Of a DNA stretch of 64,000 nucleotides, positions 17,630-26,812 are shown in pieces. Positions within the stretch are counted from its first letter, which is position 1. Each line of letters opens with the position of its first letter. The stretch spans positions 1 to 64,000 of the forward strand of contig NZ_CP090440.1 in assembly GCF_021441885.1 (NCBI RefSeq), in the 5' to 3' direction. The position numbers and the translations under genes were made by a program. A model generated the notes under the pieces. That model did not search any database. It was not told where the DNA came from and saw only the letters and a list, made by a program, of their open reading frames with translations. This DNA is from Vibrio maritimus (GTDB taxonomy: Bacteria; Pseudomonadota; Gammaproteobacteria; Enterobacterales; Vibrionaceae).

Positions 17630-17968
17630 CAAAAAGATTTAGAATGGTGGCGGGTGCTTTTGGTGATCTATCAAAAGCATACAGCTGGCGGTAGATAAAC
17701 AATCTATGGTCACCCCTTTTTTGCAATACTAATATTTAGACATTATCGGTTTGCTCAAATCTATCCGGCATCAATGTAAGCTAAGAGCTAGTGCCTCGAT
17801 GAGTTATGCACCTGATGTATCTTCTAAAACCCCTCGGCTTCGAACGAGCCATTTTGTTTATTAGATTTTACATCAGGTCAATTGACCTGTTATGACATCA
17901 ATATAAGTCTTCGCAAAACTAGGTAAGTAACTAAATTATAAAATTAAAACATCTATTTTAGTAATGAA
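17630..17968. other. Non-coding flank of IS110 element
   Basis: About 340 bases without a gene between the SprT-like remnant and the IS110 transposase stop. Part is presumably the 3' non-coding end of the IS110 element. IS110 elements lack clear inverted ends, so the boundary cannot be placed. Inverted bits around acatcaggtcaattgacctgt (17872) are visible. Confidence 0.4.
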
Positions 17969-18982
17969 TTAACAGTAATAAGCCTTTTTCTCTGTAGTGA
18001 TGGCCCATGCAATACGAGCAAGCTTGTTAGCTAAAGCGCAAGCTACAACATTGGAATGTTTCTGTGTTAATTGCTTTCGCACCCAATCAGCGAGATGCCC
18101 CTCTTTCGAGTCCAAATGCATCATATAAGTTCGAGCGCACTGTACTAGTAGCATTCTCAATGTCTTATTACCCCGCTTACTAATCCCAAGCAAGGTACTT
18201 CGCCCGCCGGTACTGTATTGCCTTGGGACGAGTCCAGTTGAAGATGCAAAATCTCGTGAAGTGCGATATTGCTTACCATCACCAAGTTGGGCAGCTAGTA
18301 CACTGGCGGTAATAGGTTCAACACCAGGAATAGACAATAACAACTGACTTGCTTCGTCTTGCTTTAAGATTTGCTGTAAAGATTTTTCTATGTCTTTAAC
18401 TTGTTCAACAAGATACAAATAATGAGCGTGCAATTTCATTAATAGTTCAACTATATATCTTGGCAGATCATTGTCTGCAAGAACCAAGGATAGTCTTTTG
18501 ATCACAGCAGTGCCTCTTGGAAGGCTGATACCGAATTCAAGCAAAGCTGCATGCATTTGATTGGTCGTTTTAACTTTATCTCGAATGAATGACTCTCTAA
18601 CTTTAACCAAAGCTTTCATTGCTTGTTGCGTTTCAGTTTTGGGAGCCACAAAACGCATTGATGGTCGAGAGGCTGCTTCACAAATAGCTTCAGCGTCAAT
18701 AAAGTCATTTTTATTACTTTTGACAAAAGGACGAACAAATTGCGGCGAAATCAACTTAGCTTCATGTCCTAACTGCTGAATTTTTCGAGCCATAAAGTGG
18801 GCTCCAGCGCAAGCTTCCATTACGACAGTTGTTGGTGGAGTGTTCGCTAGAAATTCAAACAGTTTGGTGCGAGTAAATTTTTTATGGGAAATCTTTCTGC
18901 CAGAAGAGTCTTGGCAATGAGCGTGGAAAGAATGTTTACCTAAATCGATTCCGATTAATGTGATGTTGTTCATGATGGTCAC
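17969..18982 (-). CDS. IS110-family transposase, apparently intact
   Basis: 337 residues with both domains. The N-terminal RuvC-like DEDD domain shows GIDLGKHSFHAH (first Asp), VVMEACAGAHF (Glu) and NDFIDAEAICEA (Asp pair). The C-terminal Tnp_20 domain shows LLSIPGVEPITASVLAAQLGDG and SSTGLVPRQYSTGGRSTLLGISKRG with the catalytic-serine region. Members use a bridge RNA from the element's non-coding end to choose targets. No stops or shifts are seen, unlike the IS110 remnants at 3683 and 58280. The ATG at 18982 or a nearby one (MNNITLIG) may be used. Confidence 0.92.
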   Translation of the reverse strand: MTIMNNITLIGIDLGKHSFHAHCQDSSGRKISHKKFTRTKLFEFLANTPPTTVVMEACAGAHFMARKIQQLGHEAKLISPQFVRPFVKSNKNDFIDAEAICEAASRPSMRFVAPKTETQQAMKALVKVRESFIRDKVKTTNQMHAALLEFGISLPRGTAVIKRLSLVLADNDLPRYIVELLMKLHAHYLYLVEQVKDIEKSLQQILKQDEASQLLLSIPGVEPITASVLAAQLGDGKQYRTSRDFASSTGLVPRQYSTGGRSTLLGISKRGNKTLRMLLVQCARTYMMHLDSKEGHLADWVRKQLTQKHSNVVACALANKLARIAWAITTEKKAYYC

Positions 18983-19080
18983 CTCATTAACCCCGAAAGT
19001 TCTAAAACTAACGAGGTTTAAGTATGTTCCGCAAAACGATCTTAGCCTCTATTGCGATTCATATCAAGGAAGCAATACGT

Positions 19081-19233
19081 ATGCCAAGAAATAAAATGGC
19101 TCTACTGGGCTTAATGGTCATTTGCATGACGATTTTGTGTTTCACATGGATGGCCAGAGGGTCACTGTGTGAGCTTCACTTCAAGGATGGATACTCCGTT
19201 ATTTCAGCGACGTTTGCCTACGAATCAAGATAG
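19081..19233 (+). CDS. hok: Hok/Gef-family type I toxin
   Basis: A 50-residue small membrane toxin that depolarises the inner membrane after plasmid loss. It has the family pattern: basic start (MPRNK), one membrane span (ALLGLMVICMTILCFTWM), then SLCELHFKDGYSVISATFAYES, where RDGY-like and AYES motifs are diagnostic. The frame is open upstream to 19024 in the same phase, giving a possible leader as in mok-type regulation, but the internal ATG at 19081 starts the conserved part. An antisense Sok-like RNA would be expected; its promoter was not identified. A GC-rich hairpin follows at 19245. Confidence 0.88.
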   Translation: MPRNKMALLGLMVICMTILCFTWMARGSLCELHFKDGYSVISATFAYESR

Positions 19234-19244
19234 TAGCTGGACAA

Positions 19245-19269
19245 AGGGAGCGTTCCGAACGCTTCCCTT
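19245..19269 (+). terminator. Hairpin after hok
   Basis: aagggagcgtt ccg aacgcttccctt forms an 11-bp stem with a one-base bulge, 11 bp after the hok stop. It lacks a long T tract, so it may be a terminator or part of the fold-back structure that regulates hok mRNA. Confidence 0.5.
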
Positions 19270-19792
19270 GATTCAGTCTTGTTTGGTACATGCCAATAGC
19301 ACCCATATCCAATACACTCCTTTGATATAGAGCTATCGACCATTCGATGCTTCAAACATTGACTCAATAATCCAGTATTGAACACAGCTGGTCGGACTCA
19401 TATAACATGCAAAAGTGTTTGAATCTTATCGCGGAAGAATACCTGAAGCGCTATTTAATACCATGTGTGATGAAGAGTTCGGACTCGTTGACCCCCCACC
19501 ATCCCCTCAAGTAACTATAAGGATGTTCTTATGTCTGGGTTACAGCCAAAAATAAGCAGCAAAATGCAGTGGTCTCTCACTACCGATGCTAAATCACTAC
19601 CTTACTCGCTTTATTGACCAATACCAACGTGTGCAGACTATCGCCCCACTGATTAACTCTCCATCTTGACTGATCCACCGTTCAGGTATCCACATCATGA
19701 ATAGTAGCAATAACATTGTAATTTTTAACCATACTAGTATGAATAAGAGTCATTTTTTGTCTAATATTCGTTTAAGCGCCTAGTCATATACT
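19270..19792. other. Region without an intact gene
   Basis: About 520 bases. A coding-like stretch at roughly 19411-19520 (KVFESYRGRIPEALFNTMCDEEFG in one frame) has no start, no extension and no recognised family, so it is probably a gene remnant. The rest shows nothing supportable. Confidence 0.4.
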
Positions 19793-19825
19793 TTGATATC
19801 TCTCTTAACAAAACTTATCAACGCT

Positions 19826-20416
19826 ATGCAAATCAGAAAAGACTTCGAATACCATAAAAATCTACACAGCTTAATAAGCAGCGCTTTACTCCACCTTTTG
19901 TTTCAAGTCTCAACCTCTTCTCGCTATGTTCCCGTCACAAAGCGAAATGAGATTTTACTGAAATACCTCAAACCAAAGCTCAATGATAAACGTTTGTCCA
20001 ATATCAAGAAAGACATCAGACTGATGATCCAAACCGCGAGAAGTAAGGGAAGTAATTTAGAAATGAAACTGTATGAGCTAAACGAAAAAGCCAAGCAAAC
20101 TAAAATTGCGGGAGCCGAAAAGCTCTATTCGTTACTGGTCTATCTCTACGATGAAGAGCGAATTGAATCCCGCTTATATGAAGAAGGTCAAACAGCGGAG
20201 CCAAGTATTCTATACCTATTGGAAGAGCACATCGACCACTATTTTGACCATGATGACTCACAAATTGCCCCCTTGTCTATGTTGATACAGCTAGAGCGCG
20301 CTCCGGAGCTCATTAATGTGATTAACCAACATGGCTGGTTCATCGCCGAAATGAAAGAATGGAACAGTGACACACTCCAAGCCCACCTACTCCTCCATCC
20401 AGCGACGAAGTATTAA
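19826..20416 (+). CDS. DUF2913-family protein
   Basis: 196 residues from the ATG at 19826. It matches the DUF2913 pattern frequent in Vibrio plasmids and genomic islands: ALLHLLFQVSTSSRYVPVTKRNEILLKYLKPKL, IQTARSKGSNLE, LYSLLVYLYDEERIESRL and the end APLSMLIQLERAPELI. Function unknown; cytoplasmic, helical, no catalytic motif visible. A degraded second copy lies at 47700-48270. An upstream TTG at 19793 is possible but less likely. The following small gene starts 6 bp after its stop. Confidence 0.72.
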   Translation: MQIRKDFEYHKNLHSLISSALLHLLFQVSTSSRYVPVTKRNEILLKYLKPKLNDKRLSNIKKDIRLMIQTARSKGSNLEMKLYELNEKAKQTKIAGAEKLYSLLVYLYDEERIESRLYEEGQTAEPSILYLLEEHIDHYFDHDDSQIAPLSMLIQLERAPELINVINQHGWFIAEMKEWNSDTLQAHLLLHPATKY

Positions 20417-20422
20417 ATCGTC

Positions 20423-20752
20423 ATGATGAGCAAGGAAAAAAGAGCGGCACAATTTTTAGCTAGGGCCAAAGAAAAGTTTGGGGACCTCTATGATTACTCA
20501 AACATTCAGTACGAGCACAACCGCGTACAAGTGACCATCATTTACCCTCATCATGGAGAATTCCGGGTACTGCCGAATAACTTTCTGGCCAGAGACATCG
20601 GTTGCCCTCATTGTGGACGAGAAGCCGCAAGGCGGAAAAGACGAGAGAACTACAACAAAAAAAGAGCCATAGATGCCTGCGGGACAAATCAGTTCAATGT
20701 CCGCGGTTATCAAACTCAACATCCTGACCTATTGAAAAAAATATTTGAGTAA
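20423..20752 (+). CDS. Small zinc-finger protein of the CPxHGxF type
   Basis: 109 residues. The pattern FLARAKEKFGDLYDYSNIQYEHNRVQVTIIYPHHGEFRVLPNNFLARDIGCPHCGRE matches a widespread small domain seen beside phage and homing endonucleases, where HG-F precedes a CPxCG knuckle. The first Cys of the usual CxxHG is Tyr here (YPHHGEF), so metal binding may be altered. It probably binds nucleic acid; role unknown. It follows the DUF2913 gene by 6 bp and may be cotranscribed. Confidence 0.6.
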   Translation: MMSKEKRAAQFLARAKEKFGDLYDYSNIQYEHNRVQVTIIYPHHGEFRVLPNNFLARDIGCPHCGREAARRKRRENYNKKRAIDACGTNQFNVRGYQTQHPDLLKKIFE

Positions 20753-20754
20753 TC

Positions 20755-20949
20755 TCAATGACGCAACGCCGTCACTTTGGAGTCAACATGAATATAAACC
20801 AGGTCGCAATACAGCTCCAACTTAGTACCTTGCTGATGCGCCACTGCTAACATAAAACGAGCCATACAACTCAAGGTTTCTTCTGTCCCTAACTCAACCA
20901 ACGCCTCAACAATGTGTTGATAAAACTGCTCTTTCTGTTTTGATTTCAT
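20755..20949 (-). CDS. Small hypothetical protein (64 residues)
   Basis: Reads MKSKQKEQFYQHIVEALVELGTEETLSCMARFML...VDSKVTALRH. Helical, soluble, not recognised. The ATG at 20949 has a modest purine-rich site upstream. It converges with the gene at 20423, with stops only 2 bp apart, which suits a real compact gene pair. Low certainty. Confidence 0.4.
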   Translation of the reverse strand: MKSKQKEQFYQHIVEALVELGTEETLSCMARFMLAVAHQQGTKLELYCDLVYIHVDSKVTALRH

Positions 20950-20961
20950 CGGTCCCAACAC

Positions 20962-21556
20962 CTTTTGCTCAACACAGTCATCTTACCAAGCATCGCTCTA
21001 CAAGCATACTCATTTATATGCAATGCACTTATGATAACATCCTCAATATCAACGGTAAATTAATGATTCTTAACTACGTTATAAGCCCGTCTGTACCCCG
21101 TCAAACCCCACTTACAAACACCTGCAGAAATGCCAAGGGCAATAATAACAATTGCTTTAATACAAATGCCACCACTGGGTCTTACTAACTTTTTAGAATA
21201 TATAATTCTAACTCATGAGCTTTGAACCTGATAATAATGGCAATAAACACAGAAACGGATAATAGAATGAAAATGATTCACCAAGCATAACTCAATATTT
21301 CCTCATTTGAATAAGCCTTCTATACGTTGTTAACTTTCGTTAACTTAAAACTATATCTGATATGGATTACTATATCACTCAGCTGTTAGCCGCGCTGTGT
21401 ATAATTTAGTGTTTAGTACGCCAAGCTAAGACTATTGCCAACATTCAACCGGCGATAAGAAACGCATTTATCGAAGTGAATCGATATTTCTTAATCCAAG
21501 TCAGTTGCACTACGGTGCCGAACACAATGTGTAAACCTCAAAAAAGGAACGGAATA
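20962..21556. promoter_or_regulatory. Upstream region of the six-gene operon
   Basis: About 600 bases with no supported gene. The last 250 probably hold the operon promoter. A repeated gttaac pair ten bases apart (21329-21334 and 21339-21344) is a possible operator. A long leader (21400-21556) precedes the first gene and no riboswitch class was recognised in it. Confidence 0.35.
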
Positions 21557-22351
21557 ATGTCAGTTGGAAGCACACTACATATTGAACGTCTGGATAACTT
21601 TCTCGAAGAGCTGGAAACAAACCAAGTATTTGATAACCCTTACTTCAACTATCTTTCCAAACAGGAATGGACCCCCGCAACCTACGCACTTTTTCGCGCG
21701 AATTTCTTTTATCGCACAGAGTTGACAGTGAAAGGAATCGCTCATGTCTGTGCACGCTCTGCTTCAGTCAACGACATGGATACGCTGATTTTGTTTTCAT
21801 ACATTCTTAGCGAAGAAACCGGCATGGGAAACAAAACCCACTGCCACGAAGTATTTATGGAAAATGCACTTAACCTTTTTGGTTCAGTTGAATTTGACCT
21901 CCCCCCACTCAGCGTGCGGCAGGCTAGTAGCAGTCCGTGCATTCTCCCCGAAACACTTGCATACCGCGAACGCATCCAGGCGTTGATCACGGACAGCTAC
22001 CCTAGGATGCTGGGGGTCGCAGTGGCGCTAGAAACCCATGCGGACAAAATGCTGACCGCATTTAGAGAGGCTTTCCGCCTGAGCCGGGATAAACTCGACG
22101 CCGATAGATACAAAAAAGAAGTGGAAGTGTATTTCAATGCCCATGTCGATAACGGTGTTGAGGAGCGGCATGCTGAAGATGCACGCCAATGTGCTATCAA
22201 CAATTGTAAGTCAAAGGAAGATCTCAATGAGATTATGTACGGCGCGATAGAAATGCTGAAGATACAACAAACAATGTGGCTTGCAATGTACCGCAAAACA
22301 CTGGAGATTGACCCGTCAACATCCCTCCAGCAGGAGGACTCTTATGTCTAA
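21557..22351 (+). CDS. Haem-oxygenase-like diiron oxidase/oxygenase (HDO family)
   Basis: 264 residues from the ATG at 21557, which has an AAAAAGGAAC ribosome site; an in-frame start at 21476 is upstream of it and less likely. The fold pattern is that of TenA/PqqC-like iron-containing redox enzymes. Likely metal ligands lie in EETGMGNKTHCHEVF (E87, H95/H97), ALETHADKM (E159) and FNAHVDNGVEERHAEDA (H196, E202/E203, H205, D208). Known members oxidise amino acids or fatty acids with oxygen, for example in N-oxygenation, C-C cleavage or alkene formation. The substrate here is unknown. It overlaps the start of the aminotransferase gene by 8 bp. Confidence 0.8.
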   Translation: MSVGSTLHIERLDNFLEELETNQVFDNPYFNYLSKQEWTPATYALFRANFFYRTELTVKGIAHVCARSASVNDMDTLILFSYILSEETGMGNKTHCHEVFMENALNLFGSVEFDLPPLSVRQASSSPCILPETLAYRERIQALITDSYPRMLGVAVALETHADKMLTAFREAFRLSRDKLDADRYKKEVEVYFNAHVDNGVEERHAEDARQCAINNCKSKEDLNEIMYGAIEMLKIQQTMWLAMYRKTLEIDPSTSLQQEDSYV

Positions 22352-23621
22352 CACTGCCTATTCAGACACTGCACTCAAGCTGCGAGACTCCATCACACAT
22401 GGGACAAAGGCAAAAATTGCCGCTATCAACAAAAATGCAAAGAACGGTGAGGAGGTGATTGACCTGAGCATAGGCACCCTCGACGATCTGGCTGACGACC
22501 GGATTGACCAAGCTGTGATCAACTTTATTAAAGAGCAGCCTCGTACTCTCCATGAATTCGCTCCCGTGGCCGGATTCGACTTCCTGCGCCAGTCGATAAG
22601 TGGGCGGGTGCAACGCCTGCGGGGGATACACTACTCCGCTGAAAACGAAATTATGGTGACCCCCGGTGGCATCAAGGGGGCGATTACGGTGGTCTTCCAT
22701 ACTTTTATTAATCCAGGGGACGAGGTGATCGTCCCTCTGCCAAATTGGCCTCACTATGCAGACATGATTGAGCTGCATGGGGGGGAAGTGAAAGGCATTA
22801 TGGTTACCGACTTCTTTGAGAAGGGGCTCAGTCCACAGACACTCGATGCTGCCATTACAGAGCGGACGAAAATGGTTATTCTCAGCGACTGTGTGAATCC
22901 ATCTGGTAAAATTTACAGATACAATGAGTTGACAGCACTAGCCGAAGTAATCGCCAAGCACAACCAACACCGCAAACAAACAGGCCGTCCACAGATTCAA
23001 ATCTTGTTCGATTGCCCCTACGAGTCACATATCCTGAAAGGACCAGATACTATCTCACAAATAACAATTCCACTGGAGCAAGGCGACAGCTACTCGATGA
23101 GAGACTGTACCACCCTCGTCTCTGGCCCAGGAAAAACCTACGGAATGCACGGCGATCGGATTGGGTATATCTGCACCCCGTCTGAGCATCTCTCGCTGAT
23201 GACAAAGGTGCAAGTGAACTTGAACTCGTTTGCATCCACCTATGCACAGGTCGCAACGCATGCCGCCATGCAGGATTATATGGATGAAATCGCAACGGCG
23301 AGGGCTATCAACTCAAGAGCAAACTTGAGCGATTTCATTGAAAAGTTAAACACCATTCCTGGTGTTCGGGTTCCTACTCCGGAAGGCGGCTTTTTCATTT
23401 TTTCCGACCTTTCAGAATACGGCAGCCAGATAGAAAGTGCCGGATACGATAGCGCCGCAGACTTTATACTTGATCGCGCCCACGTCGCCTCAATCGGCGG
23501 CATGCATTTTGCTGAAGAGGTACCCCAGCTTCGTCACTTTATTCGCATGAATACTGGCCGTTCCATTTCCTGCCTTAGCCAAGCCGCCGATCGCATTGAG
23601 ACGGCCCTGCGAGCCTTGTAG
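22344..23621 (+). CDS. PLP-dependent aminotransferase (class I/II)
   Basis: 425 residues from the ATG at 22344, with a strong AGGAGG site. Fold type I features are present: LSIGTLDD near the N-terminus, VTPGGIKGAI, NPSG (N185) in SDCVNPSGKIY, LFDCPYESH (D223, Y226), and the Schiff-base lysine in SGPGKTYGMHGDRIGY (K264). A C-terminal Arg (RMNTGRS) could bind the substrate carboxylate. It could be a transaminase or a related C-S/C-C bond enzyme. The gene overlaps the upstream oxidase gene, so the two products probably act on successive intermediates. Resembles aspartate/aromatic aminotransferases more than decarboxylases. Confidence 0.88.
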   Translation: MSNTAYSDTALKLRDSITHGTKAKIAAINKNAKNGEEVIDLSIGTLDDLADDRIDQAVINFIKEQPRTLHEFAPVAGFDFLRQSISGRVQRLRGIHYSAENEIMVTPGGIKGAITVVFHTFINPGDEVIVPLPNWPHYADMIELHGGEVKGIMVTDFFEKGLSPQTLDAAITERTKMVILSDCVNPSGKIYRYNELTALAEVIAKHNQHRKQTGRPQIQILFDCPYESHILKGPDTISQITIPLEQGDSYSMRDCTTLVSGPGKTYGMHGDRIGYICTPSEHLSLMTKVQVNLNSFASTYAQVATHAAMQDYMDEIATARAINSRANLSDFIEKLNTIPGVRVPTPEGGFFIFSDLSEYGSQIESAGYDSAADFILDRAHVASIGGMHFAEEVPQLRHFIRMNTGRSISCLSQAADRIETALRAL

Positions 23622-23738
23622 CTAAGTGTGCCAACACCCCGACTAGAAACCCAACTTCAGCGACCAAAACTGTGCTTGGTACATTCATCCCGCGGGAGAC
23701 TGGCGCTATACAGGGATATTTATTTCGAGAGAATTGTT

Positions 23739-25493
23739 ATGTCAAACGCAAACAACATCAGGCTATGTATCGTCGGTACTGGTTTCTCGGGCACCGCAGC
23801 CTTGTTTCATCTCGTCAACAGCCTGACGGAAAAAAGAAATGCCATCCCCACAGTGGAAATCATTACCATTGAAGAGCGCAAAGTAAATGGCCCTGGACTA
23901 CCCTATGCGCCGTCCGAGTTACTTCCCAGCCATCTTTGCAACAATCAGGCTCGGGTGATGTCAGTGCATAGCAACGATTTTTGTGACTGGATGGCTGAAA
24001 ATCGGCTCCGCCTGCTCCGAGATTACCCCTTCTTGGTGAAAGAAACACACCCTGTGTTTTCCCAGGAAGAATGGGAGCCTGACCCAGATGCCTTCTACCC
24101 CAGAGCACTATTCGGCATTTACTTACGAGACCGGTTTGAACAAACAGTGGCCAAAGCCAGCAAGTTCGGGGTAAAAATCGAAACGCTGAATGGCTTCAGG
24201 GCTATCGACGGATTTAGAAAATCCAGCAAGTTCAACATTGTGCTGGAAGAAGCCGAAAGCGGGCACACCAAAATCATACCCCTGGTAGATAAAGTGCTAT
24301 TATCTACCGGTCACTGGGTTCCCGACGAAACTCGTTCACCGGATACAACCAGTACTTTCCTCGACAGCCCTTACCCCTACTCCAGATTGAAGTCCTATTT
24401 CAATAACTGGTCTAAAAATCAACAGGAACAGCCTTTGCGCGTTTTTGTGAAAGGTATGGGGCCAAGCGGTATAGACGCCATCCTATCATTGGCGGAAAAC
24501 GGTACATTTACCTACTCCACCCGCGGCAACATCACAGCCTATACCCTGCCTGAAAATGAAGCTCCCTTCCAGATACTAGCGGGTAGCCGCTGTGGTTTTT
24601 TTCCTGCGGTTCGGGGGGAGTCCGTAGACTACACCTTCAAATATCTCACCAAGAATACGTTTTGCGAACTCGAAGGTGCCCTAGAAAGAAAAATCGGTCT
24701 GTATGACATTCTATCAATGGTTGATGCAGAGCTGAAGGAGGCAACCTCAGGGGAAATCGGCTGGCAGAATATTGTAAAGCCCGACTTTAACAACGCCTAT
24801 GAAAAACTCAGATACGACGTTGCCTGCCCGGAAGTAAACGATAGAGTCCATACCGTATTGCTCAAGGCCCGTCGAATGAAATTCTACCGTCACCTGAATG
24901 CAGCTGAAAAAGAGATCTATGACAGGGATCTCGATACCCATTTTATTCGCATTGCCGTTCCCATTCCGAGGCAGAATGCAGAGAAGCTTATCGCCCTGTA
25001 TGAAGCAGGGGTGCTTGATTCTGTCAAAATGGGATATGGAGAGTCGCAAAACCCCTGTTTCAACGGACACGCATACGATATCAAGCATGAAGAGCATGCA
25101 GATGAGAAAACGCAACAGCAAACCAAGCATGCCGACGCAGTGATCCGGGCATCAGGTCAAGATTTCAAGCTTTCCCTGCATCCATCTCGATTGGTATCAG
25201 CGTTGGTTGAGCGCGGGGAACTACTCGCCAACCGCGAAGGCCACTATGCCACAGGAGGGGTTATGCTCGACAGCGATGAGTCCTATGTGGTGATGTCTCG
25301 CTCTCCCGCAACCGGCAAGCCTGTCCCCTCCCCCCACCTATCTTCCTATGGCGTATTGACGCGCTATTGGCAAAACGAACGCAACTTCTCCGCGGCTTTT
25401 GTTGAAGCAGCATTATGGCTAGCCGAAACATGGACGGAATATTGCATTGTGCAAAGATCCTCCAAGCAACCCTCATCAACGAATTCCAATTGA
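23739..25493 (+). CDS. FAD/NAD(P)-binding oxidoreductase (NAD_binding_9-like)
   Basis: 584 residues from the ATG at 23739; earlier in-frame codons lack a ribosome site. The N-terminal Rossmann motif is IVGTGFSGTAALFHL, followed by GPGLPYAP...HLCNNQARVMSV and a second nucleotide-binding region (VFVKGMGPSGIDAIL). This matches the large FAD-NAD(P)-binding family (PF13454 type) often found in biosynthetic clusters and related to N-hydroxylating monooxygenases. C-terminal VIRASGQDF is a typical flavoprotein strand. It likely oxidises a pathway intermediate; substrate unknown. A gap of about 117 bp separates it from the aminotransferase. Confidence 0.82.
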   Translation: MSNANNIRLCIVGTGFSGTAALFHLVNSLTEKRNAIPTVEIITIEERKVNGPGLPYAPSELLPSHLCNNQARVMSVHSNDFCDWMAENRLRLLRDYPFLVKETHPVFSQEEWEPDPDAFYPRALFGIYLRDRFEQTVAKASKFGVKIETLNGFRAIDGFRKSSKFNIVLEEAESGHTKIIPLVDKVLLSTGHWVPDETRSPDTTSTFLDSPYPYSRLKSYFNNWSKNQQEQPLRVFVKGMGPSGIDAILSLAENGTFTYSTRGNITAYTLPENEAPFQILAGSRCGFFPAVRGESVDYTFKYLTKNTFCELEGALERKIGLYDILSMVDAELKEATSGEIGWQNIVKPDFNNAYEKLRYDVACPEVNDRVHTVLLKARRMKFYRHLNAAEKEIYDRDLDTHFIRIAVPIPRQNAEKLIALYEAGVLDSVKMGYGESQNPCFNGHAYDIKHEEHADEKTQQQTKHADAVIRASGQDFKLSLHPSRLVSALVERGELLANREGHYATGGVMLDSDESYVVMSRSPATGKPVPSPHLSSYGVLTRYWQNERNFSAAFVEAALWLAETWTEYCIVQRSSKQPSSTNSN

Positions 25494-25509
25494 TAAAGGA
25501 ATAGAAACA

Positions 25510-26031
25510 ATGGAAATGAAAGAGTTCTATTACGAAAACGGAATCAGGGTCAGCCTGTTCAACCTCGATCATGAGGCGGTTCCCTTCCACTTTCACCAGT
25601 CCGTTTCAGACATGATTTTCTGCTCTAAGGGTACGATACAGATCGAGTTACCCGAAAAAAAAAAGGTGTACACTGTTGCCCAGGGCAACGTTTTCCAGAT
25701 TCCCTCTCGTACGAAACACAGGTTTGCCAATGGAGAACAACATGGGCGACAAAGCCGCTACGTGCTGATGCAGCTAGGCAGCTTCGATATAGAGTTTGAG
25801 CAGGATACGGAAAGCATGCAGGCACTACTGCCTAGCGCTAAACCGAAGCACGAATCAAAAACGCCTATTTACATTGAAAACCGCAAGGCCGATATCCAAG
25901 CGCTCGCTAGCAGGTTTGCCAAAAACAGGCCGGAAGCACTTACCGAAGAAGAAAACAGAGATGTCGTCATGGCATTGGAGTACTTTGCAGCAAAGGGGGT
26001 GGAATCTGTGTATTCCGACGAAAAGGTTTAA
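25510..26031 (+). CDS. Cupin-domain protein
   Basis: 173 residues. A single cupin barrel in the N-terminal half shows PFHFHQSVSDMIFCSKGTIQI (first motif with two His) and GNVFQIPSRTKHRF (second motif with His). There is no DNA-binding domain, so an enzyme or a binding protein is more likely than an AraC-type regulator. The C-terminal 70 residues are helical and charged. It starts 16 bp after the flavoprotein stop with an AAAGGAA site, so it belongs to the operon. Confidence 0.8.
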   Translation: MEMKEFYYENGIRVSLFNLDHEAVPFHFHQSVSDMIFCSKGTIQIELPEKKKVYTVAQGNVFQIPSRTKHRFANGEQHGRQSRYVLMQLGSFDIEFEQDTESMQALLPSAKPKHESKTPIYIENRKADIQALASRFAKNRPEALTEEENRDVVMALEYFAAKGVESVYSDEKV

Positions 26032-26036
26032 GTAGC

Positions 26037-26786
26037 GTGATGGGGTACAGCATCGAAATTATCTTCTTCATCATGCTGGTCTTTGCAGTTGCCGGCGTTA
26101 TCAAAGGCGTGGTAGGTCTTGGCCTGCCACCCGTTGTATTGGGTCTGCTCACCACTGTAGTTGGAATCCACCCTGCGATGTCTCTAGTTGCCTTACCAGC
26201 GTTTATCACCAATGCCTATCAGGCCATGGCTGGACACTATGCAAGAACCCTGTTCCAAGAGCACTGGGCTTTCTTTTTCTCCGCCACCCTTTCCATCGGT
26301 GCTGGGTGCTGGTTAACACTAAAAGTGGAGCCCAGCTACATATCTCTAATTCTGGGGGTATTACTTAGCCTGCATGCCATTGCAGGTCTATCCAATTTCC
26401 GCGTTATCATCCCCCCTCAATGGAAAAAAGCCTTCGGCGTTGCAATGGGAACCTGTAACGGCATATTTACCGGTCTGACTGGGTCATCAGCTGTACCTGG
26501 GGTTTTTTACCTCCAATCTTCAGAGCTACCAAAAGAGCAGCTGGTGCAAGCAATGGGAATTCTATTCACTTTTTCTTCCGCTGGATTAGCACTCGGGTTG
26601 TTCTTCCAGAACCTGCTGACTCTCTCGTCAAGTGCCCTTTCAATTGTAGCACTGCTACCTGCCATCGCAGGCATGTTTATTGGCGGGCGAATCCGAAAGC
26701 GGCTTTCTGTGGTTATGTTTCAGCGGTTATTTTTTATTTCACTGTTCATGCTGGGTGGATATATAGCAATCATCCCCCTTAGCTAA
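26037..26786 (+). CDS. TSUP-family permease (TauE/SafE type)
   Basis: About 249 residues, eight predicted membrane segments. The family start is evident: AGVIKGVVGLGLPPVVLGLL, repeated in the second half as AMGTCNGIFTGLTGSSAVPGVFYLQ, the internal duplication typical of TSUP. Members export or import sulfite, sulfonates and small organic acids. In this operon it is a good candidate exporter of the product or importer of a precursor. GTG at 26037 or ATG at 26040 can start; the gap to the cupin gene is only 5-8 bp. Confidence 0.88.
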   Translation: MMGYSIEIIFFIMLVFAVAGVIKGVVGLGLPPVVLGLLTTVVGIHPAMSLVALPAFITNAYQAMAGHYARTLFQEHWAFFFSATLSIGAGCWLTLKVEPSYISLILGVLLSLHAIAGLSNFRVIIPPQWKKAFGVAMGTCNGIFTGLTGSSAVPGVFYLQSSELPKEQLVQAMGILFTFSSAGLALGLFFQNLLTLSSSALSIVALLPAIAGMFIGGRIRKRLSVVMFQRLFFISLFMLGGYIAIIPLS

Positions 26787-26812
26787 ACGACAAAAACGTA
26801 TGCGAGCGATGA

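Noticed and set aside
24747..25130. Antisense open frame inside the FAD enzyme gene
   Set aside because: Shadow of the high-GC coding strand; many such frames occur in this operon and in the giant gene.
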